Shown piece by piece: positions 1 to 5,928 of a DNA stretch of 8,985 nucleotides. The stretch is taken from NCBI GenBank assembly GCA_012798975.1, contig JAAZME010000018.1:1-8985 (forward strand), written 5' to 3'. The notes under the pieces were generated by a model, which saw only the letters and a list, made by a program, of their open reading frames with translations, had not been told where the DNA came from and made no database searches. The stretch's first letter is position 1, and each line of letters opens with the position of its first letter. The position numbers and the translations under genes were made by a program. The stretch is from Gallicola sp. (GTDB taxonomy: Bacteria; Bacillota; Clostridia; Tissierellales; Peptoniphilaceae).

Positions 1-1201
1 CTCTCGCTTTTGATAGAACTTCTTCTTTGTATTTTTCTAATTCTTTTTCTTCATCAATAAAGCTTGTTGTAAGATTTTCGCTGTCCTGGATAACGTATTG
101 CAAATGGGCTGCAGGATCGGTAGTAACAAGATGAACCTGTTTTCCTCTGTCTGCTAAGCCTAAAGCGATAGCTGCAGCGATAGTTATTTTGCCAACCCCG
201 CCTTTTCCCATAGTGAAGATTACTTTCTTATTTTCTTTATCCAGACGATCGATAATATCCTGGAGTTTTTTTGGGTTTTCTGTTAAAAGGGTTTCTTCTG
301 GGGTCTGATAATGATCCTCTTTCAGTAAGGATCTTACGTTTTCGATTCCGGTAATATTATAGGCCCGAAGAGGGATATAGCATGTTTTTAATGAGGATAA
401 AGAAGCTGGTTTCTTTTCTAACTCCTTCTGCTGCTTTTGATAGAAGCTTTCGGACACAGGGTCGTTATGTTCTGTAATCAGTCCGTTTATGATAAGAAGC
501 TGATTTTTCACACCGATTTCTGAAAGTTCAGCGGAGGCCCTAGAAGCTTCTTTAAGCGGAGATTCTTCGGCTCTCGTCACTAAGATCAATGTGGTGCGTT
601 TTCCATCCGACAGAGTTTCTACAGCCAAGCGGTACATGTCTTTTTGATCTTCCAGCCCTGCTAATTGTCCAAGGCAGGAAGCGCCGTGAGTGCTTTCATC
701 GATAAAGCTGCTCCATGCAGAAGGAAGCTGCAGCATTCGCAAGGTATGGCCTGTAGGTGCAGTATCAAAAATAATATGATCGTATTCTCTCTTTACATCT
801 TTATTTGTGATAAAGTTCGAAAATTCGTTAAATGCAGCGATTTCAACAGTACAGGATCCAGAAAGCTGCTCTTCCATAGAAGAAAGGACAGAGTCCGGAA
901 GTTTTCCCCGGTAAGGTGCAAGTACAGAATCCCGATACTCTTCAGCCGCTTTTATAGGATTGAGATTCGCTACAGTAAGACCCGGTACTTCTTCGATGGG
1001 AGTTCCTTTGCTGTCTAATTTTTTCGAGAACACGTCTTGGAGATTTGATGCAGGATCAGTACTGATTAAAAGTACCTTTTTTCCTTTATCGGCAAGCTCT
1101 ACAGCAGCTGCACAAGCTGTAGATGTTTTTCCGACGCCTCCTTTTCCAGTAAAGAAAAGGTATTTTGTCAATTTTAAATTATTTAGACTAAATAATATCA
1201 T
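1..1201 (-). CDS. arsA: Arsenical pump-driving ATPase ArsA (C-terminal part cut by window edge)
   Basis: ArsA is the cytosolic ATPase that binds arsenite/antimonite and drives efflux through the membrane pump (here presumably Acr3). About 400 codons are visible; the E. coli protein is 583 residues, so roughly 180 C-terminal residues lie outside. The first half has an intact P-loop, GKGGVGKTST (residues 19-28), the signal-transduction motif DTAPTGHTLRMLQLP (146-160), and the metalloid-site cysteines in SGSCTVE (Cys117) and GASCLG (Cys176), which match E. coli Cys113 and Cys172. The second half starts with GKGGVGKIT (332-340), where the Thr after the P-loop Lys is Ile339, followed by TTDPAAHLQ. 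The ATG at 1201 is chosen because a GAGGT ribosome binding site overlaps the arsD stop; only 8 bases separate the genes. The family call is firm; whether the second ATP site works is uncertain. Confidence 0.95.
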   Translation of the reverse strand, partial: MILFSLNNLKLTKYLFFTGKGGVGKTSTACAAAVELADKGKKVLLISTDPASNLQDVFSKKLDSKGTPIEEVPGLTVANLNPIKAAEEYRDSVLAPYRGKLPDSVLSSMEEQLSGSCTVEIAAFNEFSNFITNKDVKREYDHIIFDTAPTGHTLRMLQLPSAWSSFIDESTHGASCLGQLAGLEDQKDMYRLAVETLSDGKRTTLILVTRAEESPLKEASRASAELSEIGVKNQLLIINGLITEHNDPVSESFYQKQQKELEKKPASLSSLKTCYIPLRAYNITGIENVRSLLKEDHYQTPEETLLTENPKKLQDIIDRLDKENKKVIFTMGKGGVGKITIAAAIALGLADRGKQVHLVTTDPAAHLQYVIQDSENLTTSFIDEEKELEKYKEEVLSKAR

Positions 1202-1209
1202 GATTAACC

Positions 1210-1578
1210 TCAGCAGTTTGTTCGGGGGTTTTCTATAACTTCTTCTTTTTCTTTAGAAGCTTTAGAAAGACCTCTGGGAAGGGATAAAAGATCTTCGAAT
1301 TCTTCATCAGATGGATATTTTTGTTCAAGAACAATTTCTCCATCGACTAAGACGATAGGAAGACCCTCTGCTCCTTTTGTTTGTATATAATCGTTGACCT
1401 TTTTATTATCTATAAATTTCATCGGTGCGCTGTTTAGATTATAACGTTTGATTTTTGCTCCGGCTTTTCTTAAGTTGTCGATGACCGCTGCTACTCGAAG
1501 GAGTTCAGGATCTACCGAGACTCCGCAGATTCCTGTTGTACAGCACATAGCTGGTTCGTATATTTCCATTTTTTTCAT
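1210..1578 (-). CDS. arsD: Arsenic metallochaperone ArsD
   Basis: ArsD is a thioredoxin-fold protein that hands arsenite to ArsA and can act as a weak co-repressor of ars operons. The 122-residue product has the signature start MEIYEPAMCCTTGICG. Counting from the chosen ATG, the metal-binding cysteines fall at Cys12, Cys13 and Cys18, exactly the numbering of E. coli ArsD. The GAEGLP and LVDGE stretches (about residues 69-81) are also family hallmarks. The C-terminal vicinal Cys pairs of E. coli ArsD are absent; only one Cys remains near the end, and these pairs are known to be dispensable for chaperone work. An AAGGAG ribosome binding site sits at good spacing and overlaps the arsC stop 3 bases upstream. 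The gene stops with TGA, which shows that UGA is a normal stop in this genome. Confidence 0.95.
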   Translation of the reverse strand: MKKMEIYEPAMCCTTGICGVSVDPELLRVAAVIDNLRKAGAKIKRYNLNSAPMKFIDNKKVNDYIQTKGAEGLPIVLVDGEIVLEQKYPSDEEFEDLLSLPRGLSKASKEKEEVIENPRTNC

Positions 1579-1581
1579 ATT

Positions 1582-2001
1582 CTAAGACTCCTTTTCCAAT
1601 GGAATTGTTCCATTATCAATTCTCTTTTTCAGATCTGCTATTTTTTCTTCAATTAATCTCGCTGTTTTTTCGAATTCCTCATGGCCTTTGCCGGTAGGGT
1701 CGTCGAGACCCCAGTCTTCCCGATAGCTGCAGGGAAGGAAAGGACAGTTTACATTGCAGCCCATTGTAATCACAATATCTAGAGGGGGAAGTTCAGTTAA
1801 TAGTTTGGACTTCTGACCCGACATATCGTAATTATAGAGCTCTTTTATGATCTTTACTGCATCTTGATTGATTTCAGGGACAGTTTCTGTACCGGCAGAA
1901 TAGCTGTCGAAGGTATCCGAAGATTTGAGTTTACCAAGGGCTTCCGCCATTTGGCTTCTGCAGGAATTGTGTACACATATAAACCCGACCTTTGCTTTCA
2001 T
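1582..2001 (-). CDS. arsC: Arsenate reductase ArsC, low-molecular-weight phosphatase type
   Basis: The protein reduces arsenate to arsenite, the form exported by Acr3. The 139 residues start with the phosphatase-like loop CVHNSCRS (Cys9 nucleophile, Cys14, Arg15; CX5R) followed by QMAEA, and contain the WGLDDP loop (about 97-102) that carries the general-acid Asp. This places it in the thioredoxin-linked family typified by plasmid pI258 ArsC, not the glutaredoxin-linked E. coli type. The second redox region reads MGCNVNCPFLPC, giving Cys82, Cys86 and Cys91, instead of the Cys82/Cys89 spacing of pI258 ArsC, so the exact disulfide relay is unclear. The start codon directly abuts the acr3 TAA stop, and its AGGAGGG ribosome binding site lies inside the last acr3 codons, which points to translational coupling. 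Confidence 0.93.
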   Translation of the reverse strand: MKAKVGFICVHNSCRSQMAEALGKLKSSDTFDSYSAGTETVPEINQDAVKIIKELYNYDMSGQKSKLLTELPPLDIVITMGCNVNCPFLPCSYREDWGLDDPTGKGHEEFEKTARLIEEKIADLKKRIDNGTIPLEKES

Positions 2002-3057
2002 TTAGACCCTCCTAAACCAGTGTGATGTAGAGTTTGCGATCTTTACCAAGGCAAGCATAACAGGGACTTCCACCAAGACACCCACAGTTGTTGCCAGTGC
2101 TGCCGGAGAGGATGCTCCGAAAAGAGCGATGGCTACCGCTACAGCCAGTTCAAAGAAATTCGATGCTCCGATCATCCCCGCAGGGGCTGCGATTGCGAAA
2201 GGCAGTTTTACGGCTCTCGCAGTAAGATAAGCGATAAAGAAGATCAGAAAGGTTTGTATCGTTAAAGGAATAGCGATTAGAAGAATGTGAAGAGGATGTT
2301 CTATAATCGTTCTTCCTTGGAAAGAGAAAATAATAACCAGTGTCAAAAGCAGTCCTATGGTTGTAGTATTGCTGAATTTTTTCACAAAGTGATTATTAAA
2401 ATAATCCTCTCCTTTTCTATGAATCATATAAATTCTGGTAATTACCCCAGCGATAAGGGGGATTACTACAAAAAGTACTACAGACAAAATCAATGTATCC
2501 CAAGGAACAACTACTTCGCTGACTCCTAGAAGAAGCTTTACGATGGGGATAAAAAGAAAAATCAAGATAAGATTATTTGTCGCTACCTGCACAACGGTGT
2601 AAGCAGGGTTTCCCTTTGTTAAATAACTCCAGACAAAGACCATCGCCGTACAAGGGGCAGCACCCAAGAGAACTGCTCCTGCAAGATAATCTCTTGCTAA
2701 TTCTTCCGGGATAAAACTTTTAAAGACCAGGAAGAAAAAGAAAGATGCTATTGCATACATTGTGAAAGGCTTGATCAGCCAGTTTGTGATCCATGTTATA
2801 AATAAACCTTTAGGATTTTTGCCGACGCCGGTAATGCTTTTAAAATCCACCTTCATCATCATCGGATAGATCATAACCCAGATCAAAATAGCGATAGGAA
2901 TGGAGATCTCCGCATAAGTAAATTGATTTAAAAAGTCCGGTATTACAGGGAGATAGACACTGATTAAAATACCGGCAGCCATGCAAAGAGCCACCCATAA
3001 AGTAAGGTATTTTTCAAAAAAACTAATTCCCCCAGTTTGCAATTTTTTAGAACCCAT
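2002..3057 (-). CDS. acr3: Arsenite efflux permease Acr3
   Basis: This is an inner-membrane arsenite exporter of the Acr3 family (bile acid/arsenite/riboflavin transporter superfamily), about 351 residues with about ten hydrophobic segments. The family's functional residues are present: the Cys in LGAAPCTAMVFVWS (Cys136) and the Glu in GASNFFELAVA (Glu303). It is not related to ArsB of E. coli. Two ATGs lie near the start: 3063 and 3057. The AGGAGG at 3065-3070 leaves one base before the first and seven before the second, so I prefer 3057 (the longer form would be 353 residues). The gene is followed without a gap by arsC. A palindromic ArsR-type operator lies directly upstream. Acr3 can work alone; with ArsA and ArsD in the operon it probably works as an ATP-driven pump. 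Confidence 0.95.
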   Translation of the reverse strand: MGSKKLQTGGISFFEKYLTLWVALCMAAGILISVYLPVIPDFLNQFTYAEISIPIAILIWVMIYPMMMKVDFKSITGVGKNPKGLFITWITNWLIKPFTMYAIASFFFFLVFKSFIPEELARDYLAGAVLLGAAPCTAMVFVWSYLTKGNPAYTVVQVATNNLILIFLFIPIVKLLLGVSEVVVPWDTLILSVVLFVVIPLIAGVITRIYMIHRKGEDYFNNHFVKKFSNTTTIGLLLTLVIIFSFQGRTIIEHPLHILLIAIPLTIQTFLIFFIAYLTARAVKLPFAIAAPAGMIGASNFFELAVAVAIALFGASSPAALATTVGVLVEVPVMLALVKIANSTSHWFRRV

Positions 3058-3074
3058 AAACATTCCTCCTAGTT

Positions 3075-3106
3075 ATTATATAGATACTTATCTATATGAA
3101 AATCAA
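3075..3106 (-). promoter_or_regulatory. acr3 promoter/ArsR operator region
   Basis: A perfect 20-bp palindrome occupies 3078-3097, with half-sites ATATAGATA and TATCTATAT around a CT spacer. It lies 20 bases upstream of the preferred acr3 start. On the minus strand, TTGATT (3101-3106) and TATATA (3077-3082) are 18 bases apart and could be -35 and -10 boxes, which would put the palindrome inside the promoter. The weak point is that transcription would then start almost at the AGGAGG sequence, leaving a very short leader. The palindrome is convincing; the promoter boxes are tentative. The same half-site occurs at arsR. Confidence 0.6.
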
Positions 3107-3343
3107 AAAATATATTCTCCTTTCGAAGAATTAGTATTAATAACAAAATATTTTTATTAAGATTATTTTATAAAACAAGAATACCCTAAAGCAAGGGATA
3201 CTCTATACATTAAAATCAAGTTTCGTTCTAGAAAAAACCATCCTATTTTTTACGATGTAGAAAAATGAACGCTCCTCTCATTTTTCCTCCACAACTCCCC
3301 TCTCCCCTCTATCACACTCCACACTTTCTTTTAGTCTTTTTTT
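3107..3343. other. arsR-acr3 intergenic region with polypurine tract
   Basis: I see no convincing gene here. The part nearest arsR (about 3273-3343) is almost pure pyrimidine on the plus strand, so the ars transcript would be purine-rich there with several GGAGG-like blocks. The part nearest acr3 (about 3100-3200) is very AT-rich. An A6/T6 pair around an 8-base loop at about 3236-3255 could form a weak hairpin, but it is not a clear terminator. Transcription from arsR may therefore continue into acr3. Confidence 0.5.
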
Positions 3344-3661
3344 TCACCCTCTGCAGATACAGTTTTCCGTATCCTTAAAAATAGTCTGAAGAAAGCCGTT
3401 TAAGGATTCAATTTCTTTTTGATTTAACTGATAGTAAGTATTTTTTCCTTCTTTTCGGCTTTTTACAATATTCGACTCGGAAAGACTTTTCATATGATGG
3501 GATAATGTGGGCTGGGTGATATGAAGCTTTTCTAAAATTTCGCAGGCGCATAATTCTCCGCAGGAAAGCATTTCGATAATCATAAGACGGTTCGGATCCG
3601 TCAGAGTCTTTAATTGTTCAGAAATTTCTTTATAGTTTAAGGCCGTTTCTTTTAATTCCAT
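3344..3661 (-). CDS. arsR: Arsenic-responsive repressor ArsR
   Basis: This is a winged helix-turn-helix repressor of the ArsR/SmtB family, 105 residues, that leaves DNA when arsenite binds. The metal motif GELCACEIL (Cys38 and Cys40, with Cys34 nearby) sits at the start of the DNA-binding region, as in the ELCVCDL motif of E. coli ArsR. The recognition helix follows in ITQPTLSHHMKSL (about 48-60), and the wing is RKEGKNTYYQL. Two more cysteines (CIC, 101-103) lie near the C-terminus and could add a thiol ligand. GAGGTG is the ribosome binding site. The gene has a consensus sigma-A promoter with operator half-sites overlapping it, so autoregulation is likely. It is the first gene of the ars cluster and is divergent from csoR. 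Confidence 0.93.
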   Translation of the reverse strand: MELKETALNYKEISEQLKTLTDPNRLMIIEMLSCGELCACEILEKLHITQPTLSHHMKSLSESNIVKSRKEGKNTYYQLNQKEIESLNGFLQTIFKDTENCICRG

Positions 3662-3676
3662 GTCTTCACCTCTTTC

Positions 3677-3692
3677 ATTGATGAGTATCTAT
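3677..3692 (-). promoter_or_regulatory. Probable ArsR operator at arsR
   Basis: On the minus strand this reads ATAGATA-CT-CATCAAT, an imperfect version of the perfect ATAGATA/TATCTAT palindrome at acr3 with the same 2-base spacer. It lies just downstream of the -10 box, over the expected transcription start. A further TATCTAT half-site (3711-3717) lies between the -35 and -10 boxes. Binding by ArsR is inferred from the shared sequence and its position. Confidence 0.6.
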
Positions 3693-3696
3693 CTGT

Positions 3697-3725
3697 AGTA
3701 TAAAACTCCCATAGATAGTTGTCAA
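3697..3725 (-). promoter_or_regulatory. arsR promoter (sigma-A type)
   Basis: On the minus strand, a perfect TTGACA -35 box (3720-3725) is followed after 17 bases by TATACT (3697-3702). The leader to the arsR ATG is about 29 bases and contains GAGGTG. This is the clearest promoter of the ars cluster. Confidence 0.85.
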
Positions 3726-3764
3726 TATGATTTTTGTAAAATCTGTGTAAAAGAAAGAGAATAT

Positions 3765-3793
3765 TTGCGAGTATTCTTAAAATGATGTATCCT
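3765..3793 (+). promoter_or_regulatory. csoR promoter
   Basis: TTGCGA (3765-3770) and TATCCT (3788-3793) are separated by 17 bases. The predicted start, near 3800, lies just before the G/C palindrome, so a bound repressor would block the start site. The same TATCCT -10 box is used by the cadC promoter. Confidence 0.6.
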
Positions 3794-3800
3794 AATAAAA

Positions 3801-3820
3801 ATAACCCCCCTAGGGGGATA
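3801..3820 (+). promoter_or_regulatory. Probable CsoR operator
   Basis: The 12-bp palindrome CCCCCTAGGGGG (3806-3817) sits in AT-rich flanks between the promoter and the AGGAGG ribosome binding site. CsoR-family repressors recognise such runs of C and G flanked by AT, so autoregulation by the adjacent csoR is likely. Confidence 0.75.
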
Positions 3821-3831
3821 AGGAGGACGCT

Positions 3832-4107
3832 ATGGAAAAAGAACATAAACATCAGGATACAAAGAAAGTGATTAACAGGATGTCAAGAGCGATCGGCCAT
3901 TTAGAGTCTATAAAGAGAATGATCGAAGAAGGGGAAGACTGCAGCAAGATTTTAATTCAGATTTCCGCAGTTCGTTCTGCCATTAACAATGTGGGAAAGA
4001 TTATTCTTTTAGATCATATGAATCACTGTGTTGTGGATGCAGTAAAAGAAGATGACGAAGAGGTGCTGAAAGAATTTAACGAGGCCTTAAATCAGTTTTT
4101 AAAATAG
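3832..4107 (+). CDS. csoR: Copper-sensing repressor, CsoR family
   Basis: This is an all-helical, metal-sensing repressor of the CsoR/RcnR/FrmR family (91 residues). The Cu(I) ligand set of CsoR is complete and at the expected positions: Cys37 in EDCSKIL, then His62 and Cys66 in LDHMNHC, with spacing like M. tuberculosis CsoR Cys36/His61/Cys65. The presence of the His argues against the sulfur-sensing CstR type, which lacks it. The N-terminus is HK-rich (MEKEHKHQD). AGGAGG lies 5 bases before the ATG. It is followed after 13 bases by a MATE efflux gene, so that gene is the likely target. Metal specificity is inferred from the ligands; no copper ATPase or copper chaperone gene is in view. Confidence 0.85.
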   Translation: MEKEHKHQDTKKVINRMSRAIGHLESIKRMIEEGEDCSKILIQISAVRSAINNVGKIILLDHMNHCVVDAVKEDDEEVLKEFNEALNQFLK

Positions 4108-4120
4108 AAAGAGGCAGACT

Positions 4121-5432
4121 ATGAAAGGAAAAAAAGAAGAGATCTTTCAGCTGGCTCTCCCTGCTGCAGTGGAGAATATACTTCACGCTCTGGTAGGCTT
4201 TGTGGATACTTGGATGATCTCGAAAATAGGTCTTATTGCCGTCACAGCTGTAGGTATGGCGAACAATCTTATGATGGTATATCTGGCAGTGTTTACTGCT
4301 TTGGGAACCGGGACTTCCTCTTTGATTGCAAGAAGCATCGGGGCAGGAAAAAAAAGAAAAAACAAAGGAATTCTTTATACAGTCTACAGTGCTGGCGATC
4401 CTGTCTGGAGCCGTTTTTGGAATAGCAACCCTTCTTTTAGGAGGAAAGGTCCTTGAGATCATGGGCGCAGAAGGAGAAGTCCTTCGGGAAGGGAAACTTT
4501 TTTTATATGTAGTGGGAAGTGCTTCTGTATTTATTTCCCTTTTAACCTCTCTCGCTGCAGTGATTAGAGCTTCTGGAGATACCAAGAGGCCTATGATTGT
4601 GAATACATTAGTCAATATTTTTAATGTAGGAATCGACTACATACTAATCTTCGGCTGGGGGGTTATTCCTCCTCTAGGAGTACTGGGAACGGCTATCGGG
4701 ACGGTAATATCCAGAGCGCTGGGCTGTTTTTTTATGTTTCAAGTGCTGAAAAAGAAAGGTTTTTCTCTATCTTTAAAAGAGATTTATACAAACACAAATT
4801 ATAAGGAAATGATTTTTCTGTCTATTTCAGCAGCCTTGGAGCGGCTTGTTATGAGATTGGGTCAGGTACTCTACTATAGTCTGATCGCCATGATCGGGAT
4901 AAAGACATATGCCGCCCATGTAATAGCAGGAAATATTGAAAGCTTCTTCTATATGCCCGCTTATGGCTTATCAACGGCAGCGGCGATTCTCATGGGAAAC
5001 TGTTTTGGAAGAAAAGATAAAGAAGAAGGATTGGAATATCTGAAGAGTATTATCGGGATTTCGATTATAATCGCTGTAATAAGCGGAATGATATTATATC
5101 TATTTGGAACAAAAGCGGCCTTTGTTTTTACAGAAGATCTGGAAGCGGTGGCAAAAATAACAACGGCTTTGCGGGTAGATGCCTTTGCCCAGATTCCTTT
5201 GGCGCTTGGGATTGTCTTTACAGGAGCTCTGCAGGGAATCGTCGATACGAAAACACCTTTATATAGTACGATTATCGGAGTCTGGGGACTTCGAGTAGTT
5301 GGAATCTATGTAATGGGGATGGTGTTTGGAATGGATATTTTAGGAGTATGGCTTGCTATAGCCTTTGATCTGACTATAAGAGCTGCTATTCTTTTTATAA
5401 GGCTTAGAAAAGAATTTCGAGGAATTTTATAA
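4121..5432 (+). pseudogene. MATE-family multidrug efflux transporter, frameshifted in an A8 run
   Basis: The gene would encode a 12-helix MATE (MatE/NorM/DinF-like) antiporter that exports organic cations with Na+ or H+. Translation from the ATG at 4121 (GAGG 6 bases upstream) gives LALPAAVENILHALVGFVDT and ALGTGTSSLIARSIGAG, then leaves the family sequence. The continuation, EKTKEFFIQSTVLAILSG onward to RLRKEFRGIL, is in another frame. The switch falls in a run of eight A at 4348-4355; seven A would join the halves into one protein of about 436 residues, close to normal MATE length. In the frame as written, translation ends near 4456 after 111 residues. No other lesion is visible, so the break is recent, a sequencing error, or is bypassed by slippage. 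It probably forms an operon with csoR. Confidence 0.85.
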
Positions 5433-5462
5433 AAAACCGTCTCTTACAAGGCGGTTTTTTTT
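5431..5462 (+). terminator. Rho-independent terminator after the MATE gene
   Basis: A 12-bp stem (5431-5442 with 5449-5460, one G-T pair, core CCGTCT/AGGCGG) has a 6-base loop and ends in a run of eight T. Its left arm begins in the stop codon of the MATE gene. It separates csoR-MATE from cadC-cadA. Confidence 0.9.
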
Positions 5463-5471
5463 GAAAAAAGA

Positions 5472-5500
5472 TTGACAGAAGGAAGGAAAAGTTTTATCCT
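5472..5500 (+). promoter_or_regulatory. cadC promoter (sigma-A type)
   Basis: A perfect TTGACA (5472-5477) lies 17 bases before TATCCT (5495-5500). The predicted start near 5507 falls at the edge of the repeat-rich operator. Confidence 0.8.
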
Positions 5501-5504
5501 ATAC

Positions 5505-5540
5505 ATATGAATAACTGTTCAATCGTTCAATCATTCAAAT
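5505..5540 (+). promoter_or_regulatory. Probable CadC operator with tandem repeats
   Basis: The inverted repeat TGAATAACTGTTCA (5508-5521) resembles the TGAA(N6)TTCA operators of CzrA/SmtB/CadC-type zinc and cadmium repressors. It runs into three 8-base direct repeats, GTTCAATC (5517-5524), GTTCAATC (5525-5532) and ATTCAAAT (5533-5540). The block spans the region from the transcription start to just before the ribosome binding site. Confidence 0.65.
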
Positions 5541-5556
5541 GAAAGAGGGGCTTAAA

Positions 5557-5925
5557 ATGAAACAAGAAAAAGAGATAGATCGCTGCGACTGCGATGTCAT
5601 CCATGAAGATGTTGTAAATAAAGTTCAAAACTCCATGGCTGAGGAAGATCATTTATATGATCTGGCAGAAGTCTTTAAAGTCTTTGGCGATTCTACGAGA
5701 ATACGTATCTTAGAGGCTTTATCCAAATCAGAAATGTGTGTCTGCGATATCGCTTTTCTATTAAATATGACGCAGTCGGCGATTTCCCATCAGCTGAGAG
5801 TCTTAAAACAAGCCCGCCTTGTTAAGAATAGAAGAGATGGAAAAATCGTCTATTATTCCTTAGACGACGATCATATCGAGAGAATATTGAACATGGGTCT
5901 TGAACATATTCGGGAGAAGGAGTAG
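5557..5925 (+). CDS. cadC: Zn/Cd/Pb-responsive repressor CadC (ArsR/SmtB family)
   Basis: This winged-helix repressor releases DNA on binding Cd, Pb or Zn. It is 122 residues, the length of pI258 CadC and of SmtB. Both metal sites of the family are visible: a thiolate site from Cys10 and Cys12 (RCDCD) plus Cys61 and Cys63 (MCVCDI), and the helix-5 zinc site Asp104, His106, His117 and Glu120 (DDHIERILNMGLEHIREKE), at the same numbers as in SmtB. The recognition helix is in TQSAISHQLRVL (72-83). I start it at the ATG at 5557 because GAGGGG lies 6 bases upstream; the earlier in-frame ATG at 5539 lies inside the operator with no ribosome binding site. It is followed after 3 bases by cadA, whose ribosome binding site lies in the end of cadC. 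Confidence 0.93.
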   Translation: MKQEKEIDRCDCDVIHEDVVNKVQNSMAEEDHLYDLAEVFKVFGDSTRIRILEALSKSEMCVCDIAFLLNMTQSAISHQLRVLKQARLVKNRRDGKIVYYSLDDDHIERILNMGLEHIREKE

Positions 5926-5928
5926 GAA

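Noticed and set aside
3181..3202. Repeat-like ATACCC...GGGATA sequence between arsR and acr3
   Set aside because: Only the CCC/GGG core pairs; the outer bases are mirror-like and do not form an inverted repeat or stem.
3243..3281. 12-codon leader-type reading frame on the minus strand, with GGAGG 4 bases before its ATG, followed by an A6/T6 hairpin
   Set aside because: The tract is full of GGAGG-like blocks by composition, the spacing is short, and the peptide shows no regulatory codon run. A leader peptide is possible but not supported.
3652..3852. Reading frame of 66 codons on the minus strand across the arsR-csoR gap
   Set aside because: It overlaps two divergent promoters, the CsoR operator and both flanking genes, and has no recognisable features.
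4076..4615. 179-codon reading frame antisense to the MATE gene
   Set aside because: It is a shadow frame crossing the frameshift region; the sense strand carries clear MATE sequence.
5539..5556. Longer cadC start at 5539
   Set aside because: It lies inside the operator repeats and has no ribosome binding site; GAGGGG is correctly placed only for the ATG at 5557.
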